DNA from: an uncultured Atopobiaceae bacterium
Lineage (GTDB): Bacteria; Actinomycetota; Coriobacteriia; Coriobacteriales; Atopobiaceae
Direction: 5' to 3'
NCBI GenBank assembly: GCA_944320975.1
Contig: CALUJM010000024.1
Coordinates: forward strand, 1-33,104
Length of the DNA: 33,104 nt
The translations under genes were made by a program, and so were the position numbers. Under the pieces are notes generated by a model. That model saw only the letters and a list, made by a program, of their open reading frames with translations. It made no database searches and had not been told where the DNA came from. Below, piece after piece: positions 1-7,668 of the stretch; the first letter of the stretch is position 1, and the number at the start of each line of letters is the position of its first letter.

Positions 1-362
1 ATGACGACCTTCTTGGCGCCGGCGTCGATGTGGGCCTGGGCCTTGGCCTTGGAGGTGTAGAAGCCGGTGCACTCGAGGACGACGTCGACGCCGAGCTCGC
101 CCCAGGGGAGCTTGGAGGCGTCGGCCTCCTTGTAGATGGTGATCTGCTTGCCGTCGACGGTGATGGAGTCCTCGCCGGCCACGACCTCGTGGTCGCGGGC
201 GTAGTTGCCCTGCGTGGTGTCGTACTTCAGGAGGTACGCGAGCATGTCGGGGGAGGTGAGGTCGTTGATGGCGACGATCTCGGAGCCCTCGTGACCGAAC
301 ATCTGACGGAACGCCAGACGGCCGATGCGACCAAAGCCGTTGATAGCAACCTTTACTGCCAT
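1..362 (-). CDS. gap: Glyceraldehyde-3-phosphate dehydrogenase, N-terminal part (cut by window edge)
   Basis: Reading the minus strand from the ATG at 362 gives about 120 residues beginning [16 protein letters not shown], the NAD-binding Rossmann start of GAPDH (GFGRIGR glycine loop). The motifs [17 protein letters not shown] and [16 protein letters not shown] follow, all typical of the type I enzyme. The protein oxidises and phosphorylates glyceraldehyde-3-phosphate to 1,3-bisphosphoglycerate in cytosolic glycolysis. The catalytic Cys lies beyond the window edge. The start is supported by an AAAGGAG ribosome site about 6 bases upstream. It is transcribed in the same direction as whiA and rapZ, matching the common Gram-positive whiA-gap neighbourhood, but a 312-bp spacer suggests its own promoter. 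Confidence 0.95.
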   Translation of the reverse strand, partial: MAVKVAINGFGRIGRLAFRQMFGHEGSEIVAINDLTSPDMLAYLLKYDTTQGNYARDHEVVAGEDSITVDGKQITIYKEADASKLPWGELGVDVVLECTGFYTSKAKAQAHIDAGAKKVV

Positions 363-674
363 GCTTTCTCCTTTCACGGGGCCGACGGGGCTTCTCCCCG
401 GCGGACCAAAGCACACATGGGCGTGACGCCCTTGCCACCCGATAGTGTACCCCACACGCGACGGGTCGTATCCCCAAAACTGAGCCGCGGGCCAATTTAA
501 GCGGCGGGCGCTCAGATTTGCGCCGCCGACGTGGGAATGTTCTCGGGGCACGACGGGGCGTCCTTCTCGGCTCGTGAGCTGGGACGGGGAGCTTAACAAA
601 TGTGGAGTGAGTAGGCGGGCCGGCCGACGGGCGCTCAGAAAGGCGCCTGCATCCGGCGAGAAGGGCGACGCGCC
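363..674. other. Non-coding spacer between whiA and gap
   Basis: I see no gene in these 312 bases. The gap promoter must lie here or upstream. A weak minus-strand -10-like TACACT occurs near 447-452, but I find no well-spaced -35, so I do not call a promoter. Short GC-rich inverted repeats near 628-675 could serve as the whiA transcript terminator but lack a clear T tract. Confidence 0.5.
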
Positions 675-1640
675 CTAGTCGGACGGCGCGCCCTCAGGTG
701 CGGCCTGGTCCTTCTCGACACCCTCGACGATCTCCTGGAGCCGGAGCACGCGGTGGTACATGGCCGACTTCGAGGCCGGCGGGTCGAGCTCCTCCCCCAG
801 CGCCGCGAGCGAGAGCTCGGGGTGCGCGCGGCGCGCCACGCAGAAGGCGCGCAGGGCGGGCGGCAGCGCCGCGAGCCCGACGGAGCGCTCGGCCCGGTCG
901 ATGAGGTCGAGCTGGGAAGCCGCCGCGCCCGTGGAGCGGGCCTGGTTGGCCATCTCCGCGTTGACGCGCCGGTTGACGTCGTTTTTCACCGACTTCTTGG
1001 CGCGCGCCACCTCGACCACGCGCGCCATGCGCCGCGCCCCCATCGCGCGCAACAGCGCGATGACGTCGTCGAAGCTCTTGAGGTAGATCGCGTAGGCGCC
1101 GCGGCGGCGGTTGAGGCGCGCCGACACGCCGAAGGAGTCGATCAGCGCCACGAGGTCGCGGGCGAAGTCCTCGCCGGTCACCGCGATCTCCAGGTGGAAG
1201 TCACCGCGCGGGTCGGCGATGAAGCCGCCCGCCATGAAGGCGCCGCGGACGAAGGCCTCGCGGGCGGGGCGGGTGCCGAGAAGCGCCGCGGGCGCGCCGG
1301 TCGCAAGCCCGCGCCCGGGCACCAAGATCCCGAGCCTCACGAGGTCCGCGGCGAGCTGGTCCTGCTCGGGCATCTCGATGAGGTAGTTGCGCGTCTTGTG
1401 CAGCACGGACCGGCGCACCGTGAGCGAGGTCTCCAGGTCGAAGATCTTGTGCGTGAGCTTGATGACGGTGCGCGCGACCGCGCCGGTCTCGGTGGCGATG
1501 CGGATCGAGTAGCGGCCCGAACCCCTGAACGAGAGCGTCCCGCACACCCGGATCAGCGCCGAGAGCTGCGCCAGCTCGCAGGCGGCCGTGGGGGCCTCCA
1601 CGCGGGAGAGCTCGTCTTTGACCTCGGCGGTGAACGACAT
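675..1640 (-). CDS. whiA: WhiA, DNA-binding regulator with LAGLIDADG-like fold
   Basis: The 321-residue protein matches WhiA in length and layout. The N-terminal MSFTAEVKDELSR and the CGTLSFRGSGRYSI region belong to the WhiA N-terminal and degenerate homing-endonuclease-like (LAGLIDADG) core. The C-terminal third contains the WhiA helix-turn-helix (NRRVNAEMANQARST, then LSLAALGEELDPPASKSAMYHRVLRL). In actinobacteria WhiA controls division and sporulation genes; in non-sporulating bacteria it influences cell division and chromosome segregation. Its ATG lies 1 bp after the rapZ stop, so the two are probably translationally coupled. In many Gram-positives a yvcK (CofD-like) gene lies between rapZ and whiA; none is present here. 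Confidence 0.96.
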   Translation of the reverse strand: MSFTAEVKDELSRVEAPTAACELAQLSALIRVCGTLSFRGSGRYSIRIATETGAVARTVIKLTHKIFDLETSLTVRRSVLHKTRNYLIEMPEQDQLAADLVRLGILVPGRGLATGAPAALLGTRPAREAFVRGAFMAGGFIADPRGDFHLEIAVTGEDFARDLVALIDSFGVSARLNRRRGAYAIYLKSFDDVIALLRAMGARRMARVVEVARAKKSVKNDVNRRVNAEMANQARSTGAAASQLDLIDRAERSVGLAALPPALRAFCVARRAHPELSLAALGEELDPPASKSAMYHRVLRLQEIVEGVEKDQAAPEGAPSD

Positions 1641-1641
1641 G

Positions 1642-2568
1642 CTAGCTCGTCCTCACGTTGGCGAGCGCCAGGTCGCGGTGCGAGAGGCTCACGTGGTAGC
1701 CGCCCTTCTCGAGGTAGGCGGCCGTCGCCGACGCGATGGCCACGCTGCGGTGCTGGCCGCCCGTGCAGCCCACCGCGATGGACAGGTGGCTCTTTCCCTC
1801 GGCGACGTAGCCCGGCATCGCGACGTCGAGCAGGCGGTACCACGCCTCGAGGAACTTCTCGGTGGTGGGGTTGCCCAGGACGAAGTCGGCGACCAGGCGG
1901 TCGTTGCCCGTGAGGGTGCGCATCTGGGGGTCGTAGAAGGGGTTGGGCAAAAAGCGCACGTCGATCATGAGGTCGGCCTCGACCGGCATGCCGTGCTTGA
2001 AGCCAAAGGAGAAGACCGAGACCTCCATGAGCTGCTGGTCGGAGAGCTCGGAGTAGGCGCGGCGCAGGCGGGTGCGCAGCGCGCTCGTGCGCAGGTGGCT
2101 CGTGTCGATGACGAGGTCGGCGGCGTCGCGGACGCTGCGCAGCTGCACGCGCTCGCGCGCGATGGCGGAGGCGACGGTCTCGCCGGGGCCCGCAAGGGGG
2201 TGGCGGCGGCGGTTCTCGTCGTAGCGGCGCATGAGGACGTCGTCGGTGGTGTCGAGAAACACCACGCTGACCGTGAGCTCGTGCTCGCGCAGCTGCTTGA
2301 TCGAGTCGGAGAACTCGTCGAAGAGCCCCTGGGAGCGCAGGTCGCAGGTCACCGCGAGGTGACGGCCCACGCCCGAGTTGATGCCCACGAGCTCGGCGAG
2401 CTGCAGCAGCAGGCGCGGCGGCAGGTTGTCGATGCAGAAGTAGCCCATGTCCTCGAAGGCGTGCAGCGCCTGGGTGCGCCCCGAGCCGGACATGCCCGTG
2501 ATCACCACGACGTCCGGCACGCGAGCCGCGCTCTCGGCCGCCCGCATCTGCTGGCCCGCGTCTGACAT
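1642..2568 (-). CDS. rapZ: RapZ-family nucleotide-binding protein (YvcJ type)
   Basis: The 308-residue protein has the Walker A motif GMSGSGRT at residues 25-32 and the conserved FEDMGYFCIDNLPP. The C-terminal domain carries IAVGCTGGQHRSVAIA followed by VSLSHRDL, the signature of the RapZ/YvcJ family. Family members hydrolyse nucleotides; in E. coli RapZ is an RNA adaptor for GlmZ/GlmY, while the role in actinobacteria is less defined. The ATG at 2568 was chosen over the upstream in-frame start at 2634 because it has a GGGAGGA ribosome site and begins where the family homology begins. It is followed directly by whiA. Confidence 0.95.
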   Translation of the reverse strand: MSDAGQQMRAAESAARVPDVVVITGMSGSGRTQALHAFEDMGYFCIDNLPPRLLLQLAELVGINSGVGRHLAVTCDLRSQGLFDEFSDSIKQLREHELTVSVVFLDTTDDVLMRRYDENRRRHPLAGPGETVASAIARERVQLRSVRDAADLVIDTSHLRTSALRTRLRRAYSELSDQQLMEVSVFSFGFKHGMPVEADLMIDVRFLPNPFYDPQMRTLTGNDRLVADFVLGNPTTEKFLEAWYRLLDVAMPGYVAEGKSHLSIAVGCTGGQHRSVAIASATAAYLEKGGYHVSLSHRDLALANVRTS

Positions 2569-2703
2569 GGGTCCTCCCTCCGTCGTCCTTCTCGCCAGTA
2601 TACGGCAGGCGGGCGGCGGAGGCCGGGGAGGCACGCGGCCCGGTCTGCCTGAGGCTGTTGTCCCCTCGGGAAGGCGGGGCCCGGCCCGGGCGGGGGCGGA
2701 CGG

Positions 2704-3603
2704 CTATGACGCGAGCAGCGCCTCGACCTCGGGCCTCGTGGCCAGGTGGTCGGAGAACGCGCTGGCAGAGCCGGCCGCGAGCGCCATGCGGAAGGCGTCC
2801 TCGTAGCTGCCGGTCTCTATGAGGCCCGCGAGGAACCCCGCCACTGAGGAGTCGCCGGCGCCAACGGAGTTGACCACGGTGCCGCGCGCGGCGGGGCTCT
2901 GGTGCACGGCGCCCGTCTCGTCCACGAGCACGCCGCCCTCCCCCGCCATGGAGACCAGAACGTTGGCGGCGCCCAGCCCCTGGAGCCTCTTGGCGTACGG
3001 CACCACCTCGTCGCGCGTGCGCAGCGTGACCCCGAAGATGTCCCCGAGCTCGTGGTTGTTGGGCTTCACGAGGAAGGGGCGGTACCGCAGGACGCGCGTG
3101 AGCAGGTCCTTCTCGGCATCCACGACGATGCAGACGCCGCGGCCCTCGAGGCGCGCCATGATGCGCTCGTACATGTCGTGCGGGAGCGTGGCCGGAACCG
3201 AGCCGGAGATGACGAGCGTGTCGCCGTCGCCCAGCGCGTCCAGCTTGGCGAGAAGAACCTCGAGGTCCTTATCGGCGATCTTTGGCCCCATGCCGTTGAG
3301 CTCGGTCTCCTCGGCGGACTTCACCTTGACGTTGATGCGCGTCATGCCCTCGGCGACGCGGATGAAGTCGGCCTCGACGCCGGCCTCCGCGCAGAGGCGG
3401 CACAGCTCGTCGCCCGTGAAGCCGGCGACAAAGCCGAGGGCGCGGCTCTTGTGCCCGAGGTTGCCGAGCACGATGGAGACGTTCACGCCCTTGCCGCCCG
3501 GGAGCACCTGCTCATAGGCCGTGCGGTTGATCGCGCCCAGGCGCATGTCGTCCACGCGGACGATGTAGTCGAGCGACGGGTTGAACGTGACGGTGCTGAT
3601 CAT
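2704..3603 (-). CDS. fruK: 1-phosphofructokinase-like PfkB sugar kinase
   Basis: The 299-residue protein begins MISTVTFNPSLDYIV and carries the PfkB signature 1 around residues 35-41 (PGGKGVN). The C-terminal signature VVNSVGAGDSSVAGFLAG includes the catalytic Asp of GAGD. This is the pattern of the FruK/LacC/PfkB-2 group, which phosphorylate fructose-1-phosphate, tagatose-6-phosphate or related sugar phosphates with ATP. No fructose PTS gene is present in the window, so the exact substrate is open. The start codon overlaps the deoR stop by 4 bp (ATGA), showing co-transcription with deoR and the Gfo/Idh gene. Confidence 0.85.
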   Translation of the reverse strand: MISTVTFNPSLDYIVRVDDMRLGAINRTAYEQVLPGGKGVNVSIVLGNLGHKSRALGFVAGFTGDELCRLCAEAGVEADFIRVAEGMTRINVKVKSAEETELNGMGPKIADKDLEVLLAKLDALGDGDTLVISGSVPATLPHDMYERIMARLEGRGVCIVVDAEKDLLTRVLRYRPFLVKPNNHELGDIFGVTLRTRDEVVPYAKRLQGLGAANVLVSMAGEGGVLVDETGAVHQSPAARGTVVNSVGAGDSSVAGFLAGLIETGSYEDAFRMALAAGSASAFSDHLATRPEVEALLAS

Positions 3604-4349
3604 CGGGCCACCTCCACGACGTTGTTGTAAGCCTTGTACTTCTCGGGAACGTCCCCGCAGGTGACGATCGTGGCGGAGTCGAAGGCGCCAAATCTCACCA
3701 GGCTCGTGTTGTCGAACTTGGTGGCGTCCGCGAGTACGTAGCGGCGCGCCGTGTGCTCCATCGTGAGCTGCTTGATCAGCGCCTCGTTGCTCTCCGGCGA
3801 GGTGAATCCGTTCTCGGGGGTGATTCCGTTCACGCCCCAGAAGCCGATCGTGAAGTGGTAGCGCGAGATCGCGGCGATGGTGTCCGGCCCCACGAGGGAC
3901 TCCGTGGCGCTCTTGAGCTCACCGCCGAGCACCGTGACGTGAAAGCCTCGCGCGGCGAGCTTCATGGCGTGCGAGACCGAGTCGGTGACGTAGCGTGCGC
4001 CGCGCTCGGCAAGGTGGTTGATGAGCTCCTCCACCGTGGAGCCGGCGTCCAGGTAGACGAGGTCGTCGGGGCCCACGAGCGTGGCGGCGTAGGCGCAGAT
4101 GGCGCGCTTCTCCTCGGCGTGCAGGCCGTGGCGTTCCTCGAGCGTGAGGTCGCGCGTGAGGTGGGCGGACTCGAGCGTGGTGGCGCCGCCGTGGACCTTC
4201 ACCAGGCGGTGGGCCTGATCGAGCTTGTCGAGGTCGCGACGGATGGTGGACTCGGAGATGTCCAGGGCCGAGGCCAGTTCGGCCACGGTGACGGTCCCCT
4301 GTCCGCGGACCATCTCGACGATGTGCGCGTGGCGCTCTGCGGTCAGCAT
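3600..4349 (-). CDS. DeoR/GlpR-family sugar-phosphate-responsive repressor
   Basis: The 249-residue protein begins MLTAERHAHIVEMVRGQG and has the DeoR winged helix-turn-helix at about residues 18-58 (VTVAELASALDISESTIRRDLDKL, then LVKVHGGA). The DeoR sensor domain follows, with YLDAGSTVEELINHL, a degenerate form of the sugar-phosphate binding loop, and GFWGVNGITPENGFTSPE. Family members usually repress a neighbouring carbohydrate operon and are released by a phosphorylated sugar. Here the gene lies between the Gfo/Idh gene (5 bp gap) and the PfkB kinase (4 bp overlap), so it is likely the autoregulated repressor of this operon. The phased repeats at 5498-5584 are its best operator candidate. 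The start at 4349 is where homology begins. Confidence 0.92.
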   Translation of the reverse strand: MLTAERHAHIVEMVRGQGTVTVAELASALDISESTIRRDLDKLDQAHRLVKVHGGATTLESAHLTRDLTLEERHGLHAEEKRAICAYAATLVGPDDLVYLDAGSTVEELINHLAERGARYVTDSVSHAMKLAARGFHVTVLGGELKSATESLVGPDTIAAISRYHFTIGFWGVNGITPENGFTSPESNEALIKQLTMEHTARRYVLADATKFDNTSLVRFGAFDSATIVTCGDVPEKYKAYNNVVEVAR

Positions 4350-4354
4350 GGCGG

Positions 4355-5437
4355 CTACGCCTCCTCGGGATAGGTGACGCCCCAGGAGCGGCGCACGTCG
4401 GTCATGAGGCGCATGACGTCGGCGGCTGTGTCGATGAGGCCCGCGGCCCGGGCGTCGCCGGCGACGGCGCGCTCGAGGTCGGCCATCTCGTAGCAGAGCG
4501 CGTAGCCCTCGACGCCGGCGGACACGGTCTCTCGGCGGCCGTCGGCGGTCCACACGATCTGGGCGGTGTCGGAGCGCGGGTACTCCATGATCTCGATGTA
4601 GCATCTGTCGAAGCTGAGCACGGCGCGCTTGGGCTGCTTGGAGTGGAGCGTGAGCGAGACCACGCCGATCTGGCCCTGGTCGTTCCGGCAGACGATGCCG
4701 CCCGCCACGTCCACGCCCGTCTCGCAGAGGTTGCCGAGCGAGAGCACCTCGGCGGGCTGGCTCTCCATGAACAGGCGCATGATGCTGAGCGCATAGACGC
4801 CGATGTCGAGCATCGCGCCGCCGGCGAGGTTGATGTTGTAGAAGCGGTTGGTGAGGTCGCCGTACTCCTTGTAGGAGCCAAAGTTGACCTGAGCGAGGTT
4901 CATGCGGCCGAACTCGCCCGCGTCCGCGCGGCGGAGAAGCTCACGGTAGAGGGGCATGTGCAGGATCGTGGTGGCGTCCATGAGCACGACGCCGTTGGCG
5001 TCCGCGAGGGCGCGGGCCTCGTCGAGCTCCTCGGAGTTGAGGGTGATGGACTTCTCGCAGAGCACGTGCTTGCCCGCGGCGAGCGCGGCGCGCAGGTAGG
5101 TGATGTGCGTGTTGTGCGGGGTGGTGATGTAGACGGCGTCGACCTCGGGGTCCGCGTAGAGCTCCTCGAAGGAGTCGTAGACCTTCTCGACGTGGTACTT
5201 CTCGGCAAAGGCGACGGCCTTCTCGCGGGTGCGGTTGGCAATTCCGTGCAGGCGGCGACCCGCGAGCGCAAGCGAGGTGGCCATCTGGTTGGCGATGACG
5301 CCGCAGCCGATGACCGCCCAGCGGAGCTGCGGCGCGGTGAAGACGTCGTCGGGGAACGGGCGGTTCTCGATGGCCTCAAAGGCGGCGGCCGCCGCGGCGG
5401 CGGAGTCGAGCGGGGCGTTCTTCTCGGTGTCTGACAT
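4355..5437 (-). CDS. Gfo/Idh/MocA-family NAD(P)-dependent oxidoreductase
   Basis: The 360-residue protein has an N-terminal extension rich in Ala, then the Rossmann motif WAVIGCGVIANQMA at about residues 40-53. VYITTPHNTHITYLRAALAAGKHVLCEKSITL carries the family EK pair (usually EKP, here EKS). The C-terminal half contains AGGAMLDIGVYALSIMRLF, the GGG-x-x-x-D-x-G-x-H-like segment of the substrate domain, with Tyr where many members have His. Members oxidise or epimerise sugars and inositols, or act as dihydrodiol dehydrogenases; the specificity cannot be read from sequence. It is the first gene of the oxidoreductase-deoR-fruK operon and has a GGAGG ribosome site before the ATG at 5437. Confidence 0.9.
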   Translation of the reverse strand: MSDTEKNAPLDSAAAAAAAFEAIENRPFPDDVFTAPQLRWAVIGCGVIANQMATSLALAGRRLHGIANRTREKAVAFAEKYHVEKVYDSFEELYADPEVDAVYITTPHNTHITYLRAALAAGKHVLCEKSITLNSEELDEARALADANGVVLMDATTILHMPLYRELLRRADAGEFGRMNLAQVNFGSYKEYGDLTNRFYNINLAGGAMLDIGVYALSIMRLFMESQPAEVLSLGNLCETGVDVAGGIVCRNDQGQIGVVSLTLHSKQPKRAVLSFDRCYIEIMEYPRSDTAQIVWTADGRRETVSAGVEGYALCYEMADLERAVAGDARAAGLIDTAADVMRLMTDVRRSWGVTYPEEA

Positions 5438-5477
5438 GTGTTCCCTCCTTTGTGAGGCTCTTGGATGATTTCATTTT

Positions 5478-5584
5478 CGCGCAGTTTCAGTCAGTTTTGC
5501 GCATCTTTGCGCAGCCTGCCGGCAAACGGTAGCATATCACGCGTAAAAGGTCATTTCTGCGCAGTTTCGCGCATGTTTACGCAA
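5478..5584. promoter_or_regulatory. Phased GCGCA direct-repeat operator array upstream of the Gfo/Idh-deoR-fruK operon
   Basis: The hexamer YGCGCA (TGCGCA or CGCGCA) occurs at 5478, 5498, 5508, 5558 and 5568, with a related TACGCA at 5578, always on the same strand. Most copies follow a TTT run and are exactly 10 bp apart inside each cluster, i.e. one helical turn. A minus-strand -10-like TATGCT (5531-5536) lies between the two clusters, so bound protein would flank or cover the promoter. DeoR-family repressors commonly bind spaced direct repeats, and a deoR gene is in this operon. The link to that repressor is inference. Confidence 0.6.
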
Positions 5585-5600
5585 CGTCGTAGCTCTGAGG

Positions 5601-5844
5601 TGCGGATTCGCGACAGAACTGCCGAGAAAAACGTCGCGTCGCCGCACGACAACCGGAGGGGTGCGGGTTCGCGACAGATCTGCCGAGAAAACCGTCGCGC
5701 TACCGCACGCCAACGGGAGGGGTGCGAGTTCGCGACAGTCTCGGGGCTGGAACCGTCTCGAATCCGCACGTCAACGGGAGGGGTGCGGGTTCGCGACAGA
5801 TCTGCCGAGAAAACCGTCGCGTCGCCGCACCGCAACAAGAGAGC
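5601..5844. repeat. Four tandem 61-bp hairpin-forming repeat units
   Basis: Units begin at 5601, 5662, 5723 and 5784, an exact 61-bp period. Units 2 and 4 are almost identical; units 1 and 3 are diverged. Each unit starts near GTGCGGGTTCGCGACAG and ends near CCGTCGCG...CCGCAC, so each can fold on itself with arms GTGCGG-CGCGAC and GTCGCG-CCGCAC around a 16-20 base loop. In unit 3 both arms have changed, and several pairs are kept (TTCG with CGAA). The array fills the spacer between two operons and contains no plausible gene. Confidence 0.85.
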
Positions 5845-5873
5845 CGCGGGCCCCAGAACGAGACCCGCGGCTC
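5841..5873 (-). terminator. Hairpin terminator after nanE
   Basis: GAGCCGCGGG (5841-5850) and CCCGCGGCTC (5864-5873) form a perfect 10-bp stem with a 13-base loop, 24 bases past the nanE stop in the direction of transcription. The following bases on the minus strand (TCTCTTGTTG) are only moderately T-rich. It closes the nan gene group. Confidence 0.65.
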
Positions 5874-5896
5874 CGCGGCAAGCGAGAAGGACTCCC

Positions 5897-6586
5897 CTAC
5901 TCCTCGATCGCGGCCTTGAACCACTTGGTGAGGGAGGTGGGGTGCGTGATGCCCGTGCCCACGACCACGGCCCAGGCGCCGGCGTCGATGGCGGTCTTGC
6001 CGTCAGCGGGCGTGTGGACGTGGCCCTCGCAGATGATCGGGTAGTCGGGGAACTCCGAGGTGGCCTGCTTGAGCAGCGGCACGTCGGGGCCGTCGTCCAT
6101 CGTGGTGTCGATGGCGGCCTTGTTGTGGGAGAGCGTGGTGGAGACGAGGTCGCACCCGCACGCCACGGCGTTGCGGATGTCGTCGATCGTCATGCAGTCG
6201 GCCATGATGAGCACGTCGGACTGCTCGCGGATGGCCTTGACGGTCTCCGCGAAGGTGCGGCCGTCCGGGCGCGGGCGGTCGGTGGCGTCGAGGGCCACCA
6301 CGTCGGAGCCGGCGTGGACGCAGGCCATCGCGTGGCGCAGGGTCGGGGTGATGTAGACGCCCTCGTGGCCCTCCTTCCACAGGCCGATGACGGGGATGTC
6401 CACGCGGCCCTTGATGGCGGCGATGTCGGAGAGGCCCTGGCAGCGGATCGCGGCGGCACCGCCGAGTTCGCAGGCGCGGGCCATCTGGGCCATGGTCTCG
6501 GGGTGGCGCAGCGGCTCGCCGGGATAGGCCTGGACGGAGACGATGAGCTTGCCCTTGAGGGACTGGACGAGCGGACTGATGGGCAT
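5897..6586 (-). CDS. nanE: N-acetylmannosamine-6-phosphate 2-epimerase
   Basis: The 229-residue protein matches NanE in length and sequence: LKGKLIVSVQAYPGEPL at the start, then IPVIGLWKEGH with the family's conserved Lys near residue 71. DVVALDATDRPRPDG, LIMADCMTIDDI and YPIICEGHVHTP with the conserved Glu follow, and the phosphate-binding glycine segment AVVVGTGITHP comes near the end. It converts ManNAc-6-P to GlcNAc-6-P, the last dedicated step before the GlcNAc pathway. The ATG at 6586 was chosen for its GGAGG site; an upstream in-frame start would begin inside a palindromic repeat. It follows the ROK kinase and the lyase, separated from the kinase by that repeat. Confidence 0.95.
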   Translation of the reverse strand: MPISPLVQSLKGKLIVSVQAYPGEPLRHPETMAQMARACELGGAAAIRCQGLSDIAAIKGRVDIPVIGLWKEGHEGVYITPTLRHAMACVHAGSDVVALDATDRPRPDGRTFAETVKAIREQSDVLIMADCMTIDDIRNAVACGCDLVSTTLSHNKAAIDTTMDDGPDVPLLKQATSEFPDYPIICEGHVHTPADGKTAIDAGAWAVVVGTGITHPTSLTKWFKAAIEE

Positions 6587-6601
6587 GGTTGCCTCCTTCG
6601 G

Positions 6602-6680
6602 GCGTGCAAAAGGGACAGTCACTTTTGCACGCACCCTGTCAGCGGTCGGGCGTGCAAAAGTGACTGTCCCTTTTGCACGC
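6602..6680. repeat. Nested palindromic repeat pair with GGGACAG core (REP/BIME-like)
   Basis: A 31-bp sequence at 6602-6632 recurs as its exact reverse complement at 6650-6680, separated by 17 bases. Each 31-mer is itself a palindrome: arms GCGTGCAAAAG and CTTTTGCACGC around a 9-base core GGACAGTCA. The pair can fold either as two small hairpins or as one long one. It sits in the ROK-nanE spacer and could reduce transcription into nanE. The same layout recurs at 18143-18260 and 19868-19898. Confidence 0.9.
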
Positions 6681-6692
6681 GAGAAGAACGGT

Positions 6693-7658
6693 CTAGTCGG
6701 ATACCTCCGCGTAGCCGGACTTCACGAAGTTCTCGGCGGCGCCGATGAGCGGCGCGTCCCCGCCGAGCTCGCCTCCCACGATGGGCGTGGTGGCCACGGG
6801 CGGCATGGCCTGGCCCTTGAAGGCCTCGGCCATGGCGTCGGACCAGTCGGGGCCGCACTGGGCCACGGAGCCGGAGAGGATCACGACGTCCGGGTCGAGC
6901 ATGTTGCACATGCTGCCCAGGACCTCGCCCAGGGCGCGGCCCGCGCGGGCCTCGGCGGCTTTGGCGGCCTCGTCGCCCGCGGCGGCGCGTCGGTCGATCT
7001 CGGCGCCGTCCATCGGCGTGCCGTCGGGCTGCGTCTCGTCGCCTCCCAGGCACACGTACTCGCGGATGATGCCGGGGCCGGCCGCGATGGGCTCGAGGTG
7101 GCCGGTCGCGCCGCAGGAGCAGGGGACGTCCGCCGCGGCGGGGCAGCAGACGTGGCCGATGTGGCCGGCCTCGTCGTGCGCACCGAGCATGATCTTGCCG
7201 TACTCCACGAAGGCGCCGCCGATGCCGGTGCCCACGGCCGCCACGAGGCAGCTCTTCTTGTCGCGTCCGCCGCCCCAGCGGGCCTCGCCCAGGGCGTGGG
7301 CGTGGACGTCGTTGAGAACGCGGCAGGGCAGGCCCGTGGCCGCGGTGACCTCGGTGCCCAGGTGGGTGCCGCCCCAGCCGGGCATGAGCTCGTTGGCGAA
7401 GGTGATGTCGCCGTTTCTGGGGTTGACCACGCCGGCAGAGGAGATGCCCACGCCGACGGGCTTCTCGTCCGCGCGCTCGATGGCGGCCTTGACCTGCGAA
7501 AGCACGGTGGCAAGCACGTGCGCGCCGCCCTCCATGGCCTCGGTGGGGACCTTCTGGACCTTCTCGATGACGGGGGCGTCGCCGCCGAGGGTCACCAGCC
7601 CGCACGCGATCTTGGTGCCGCCGATGTCGACGGCGACGATGGTCTGGGTCTCAGCCAT
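6693..7658 (-). CDS. nanK: ROK-family sugar kinase, likely N-acetylmannosamine kinase
   Basis: The 321-residue protein has the ROK ATP-binding start VAVDIGGTKIACGL, then GVGISSAGVVNP, the sugar-binding LNDVHAHALGEARWG, and GTGIGGAFV. The catalytic/metal region EAGHIGH is followed by a zinc motif CSCGATGHLE. The usual ROK zinc motif is CxCGxxGCxE; here the third Cys is His, a variant known in part of the family. ROK members phosphorylate glucose, fructose, ManNAc or GlcNAc. Its place between nanA (10 bp gap) and nanE makes ManNAc kinase the most likely role, though glucokinase activity cannot be excluded from sequence. The ATG at 7658 has a GGGAGG site. Confidence 0.85.
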   Translation of the reverse strand: MAETQTIVAVDIGGTKIACGLVTLGGDAPVIEKVQKVPTEAMEGGAHVLATVLSQVKAAIERADEKPVGVGISSAGVVNPRNGDITFANELMPGWGGTHLGTEVTAATGLPCRVLNDVHAHALGEARWGGGRDKKSCLVAAVGTGIGGAFVEYGKIMLGAHDEAGHIGHVCCPAAADVPCSCGATGHLEPIAAGPGIIREYVCLGGDETQPDGTPMDGAEIDRRAAAGDEAAKAAEARAGRALGEVLGSMCNMLDPDVVILSGSVAQCGPDWSDAMAEAFKGQAMPPVATTPIVGGELGGDAPLIGAAENFVKSGYAEVSD

Positions 7659-7668
7659 GGAAACCTCC

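Noticed and set aside
442..480. Gap promoter at TACACT
   Set aside because: The nearest TTG-type -35 candidate is about 22 bases away, outside normal spacing.
753..1913. Long plus-strand open frames opposite whiA/rapZ and, even longer, 6745-11631 opposite the nan/opp cluster
   Set aside because: They are antisense frames kept open by high GC and biased third positions. Their products are low-complexity, without family motifs, and the opposite strand encodes clear enzymes.
5601..5844. CRISPR array
   Set aside because: The units are contiguous 61-bp copies without unique spacers, and no cas genes are present.
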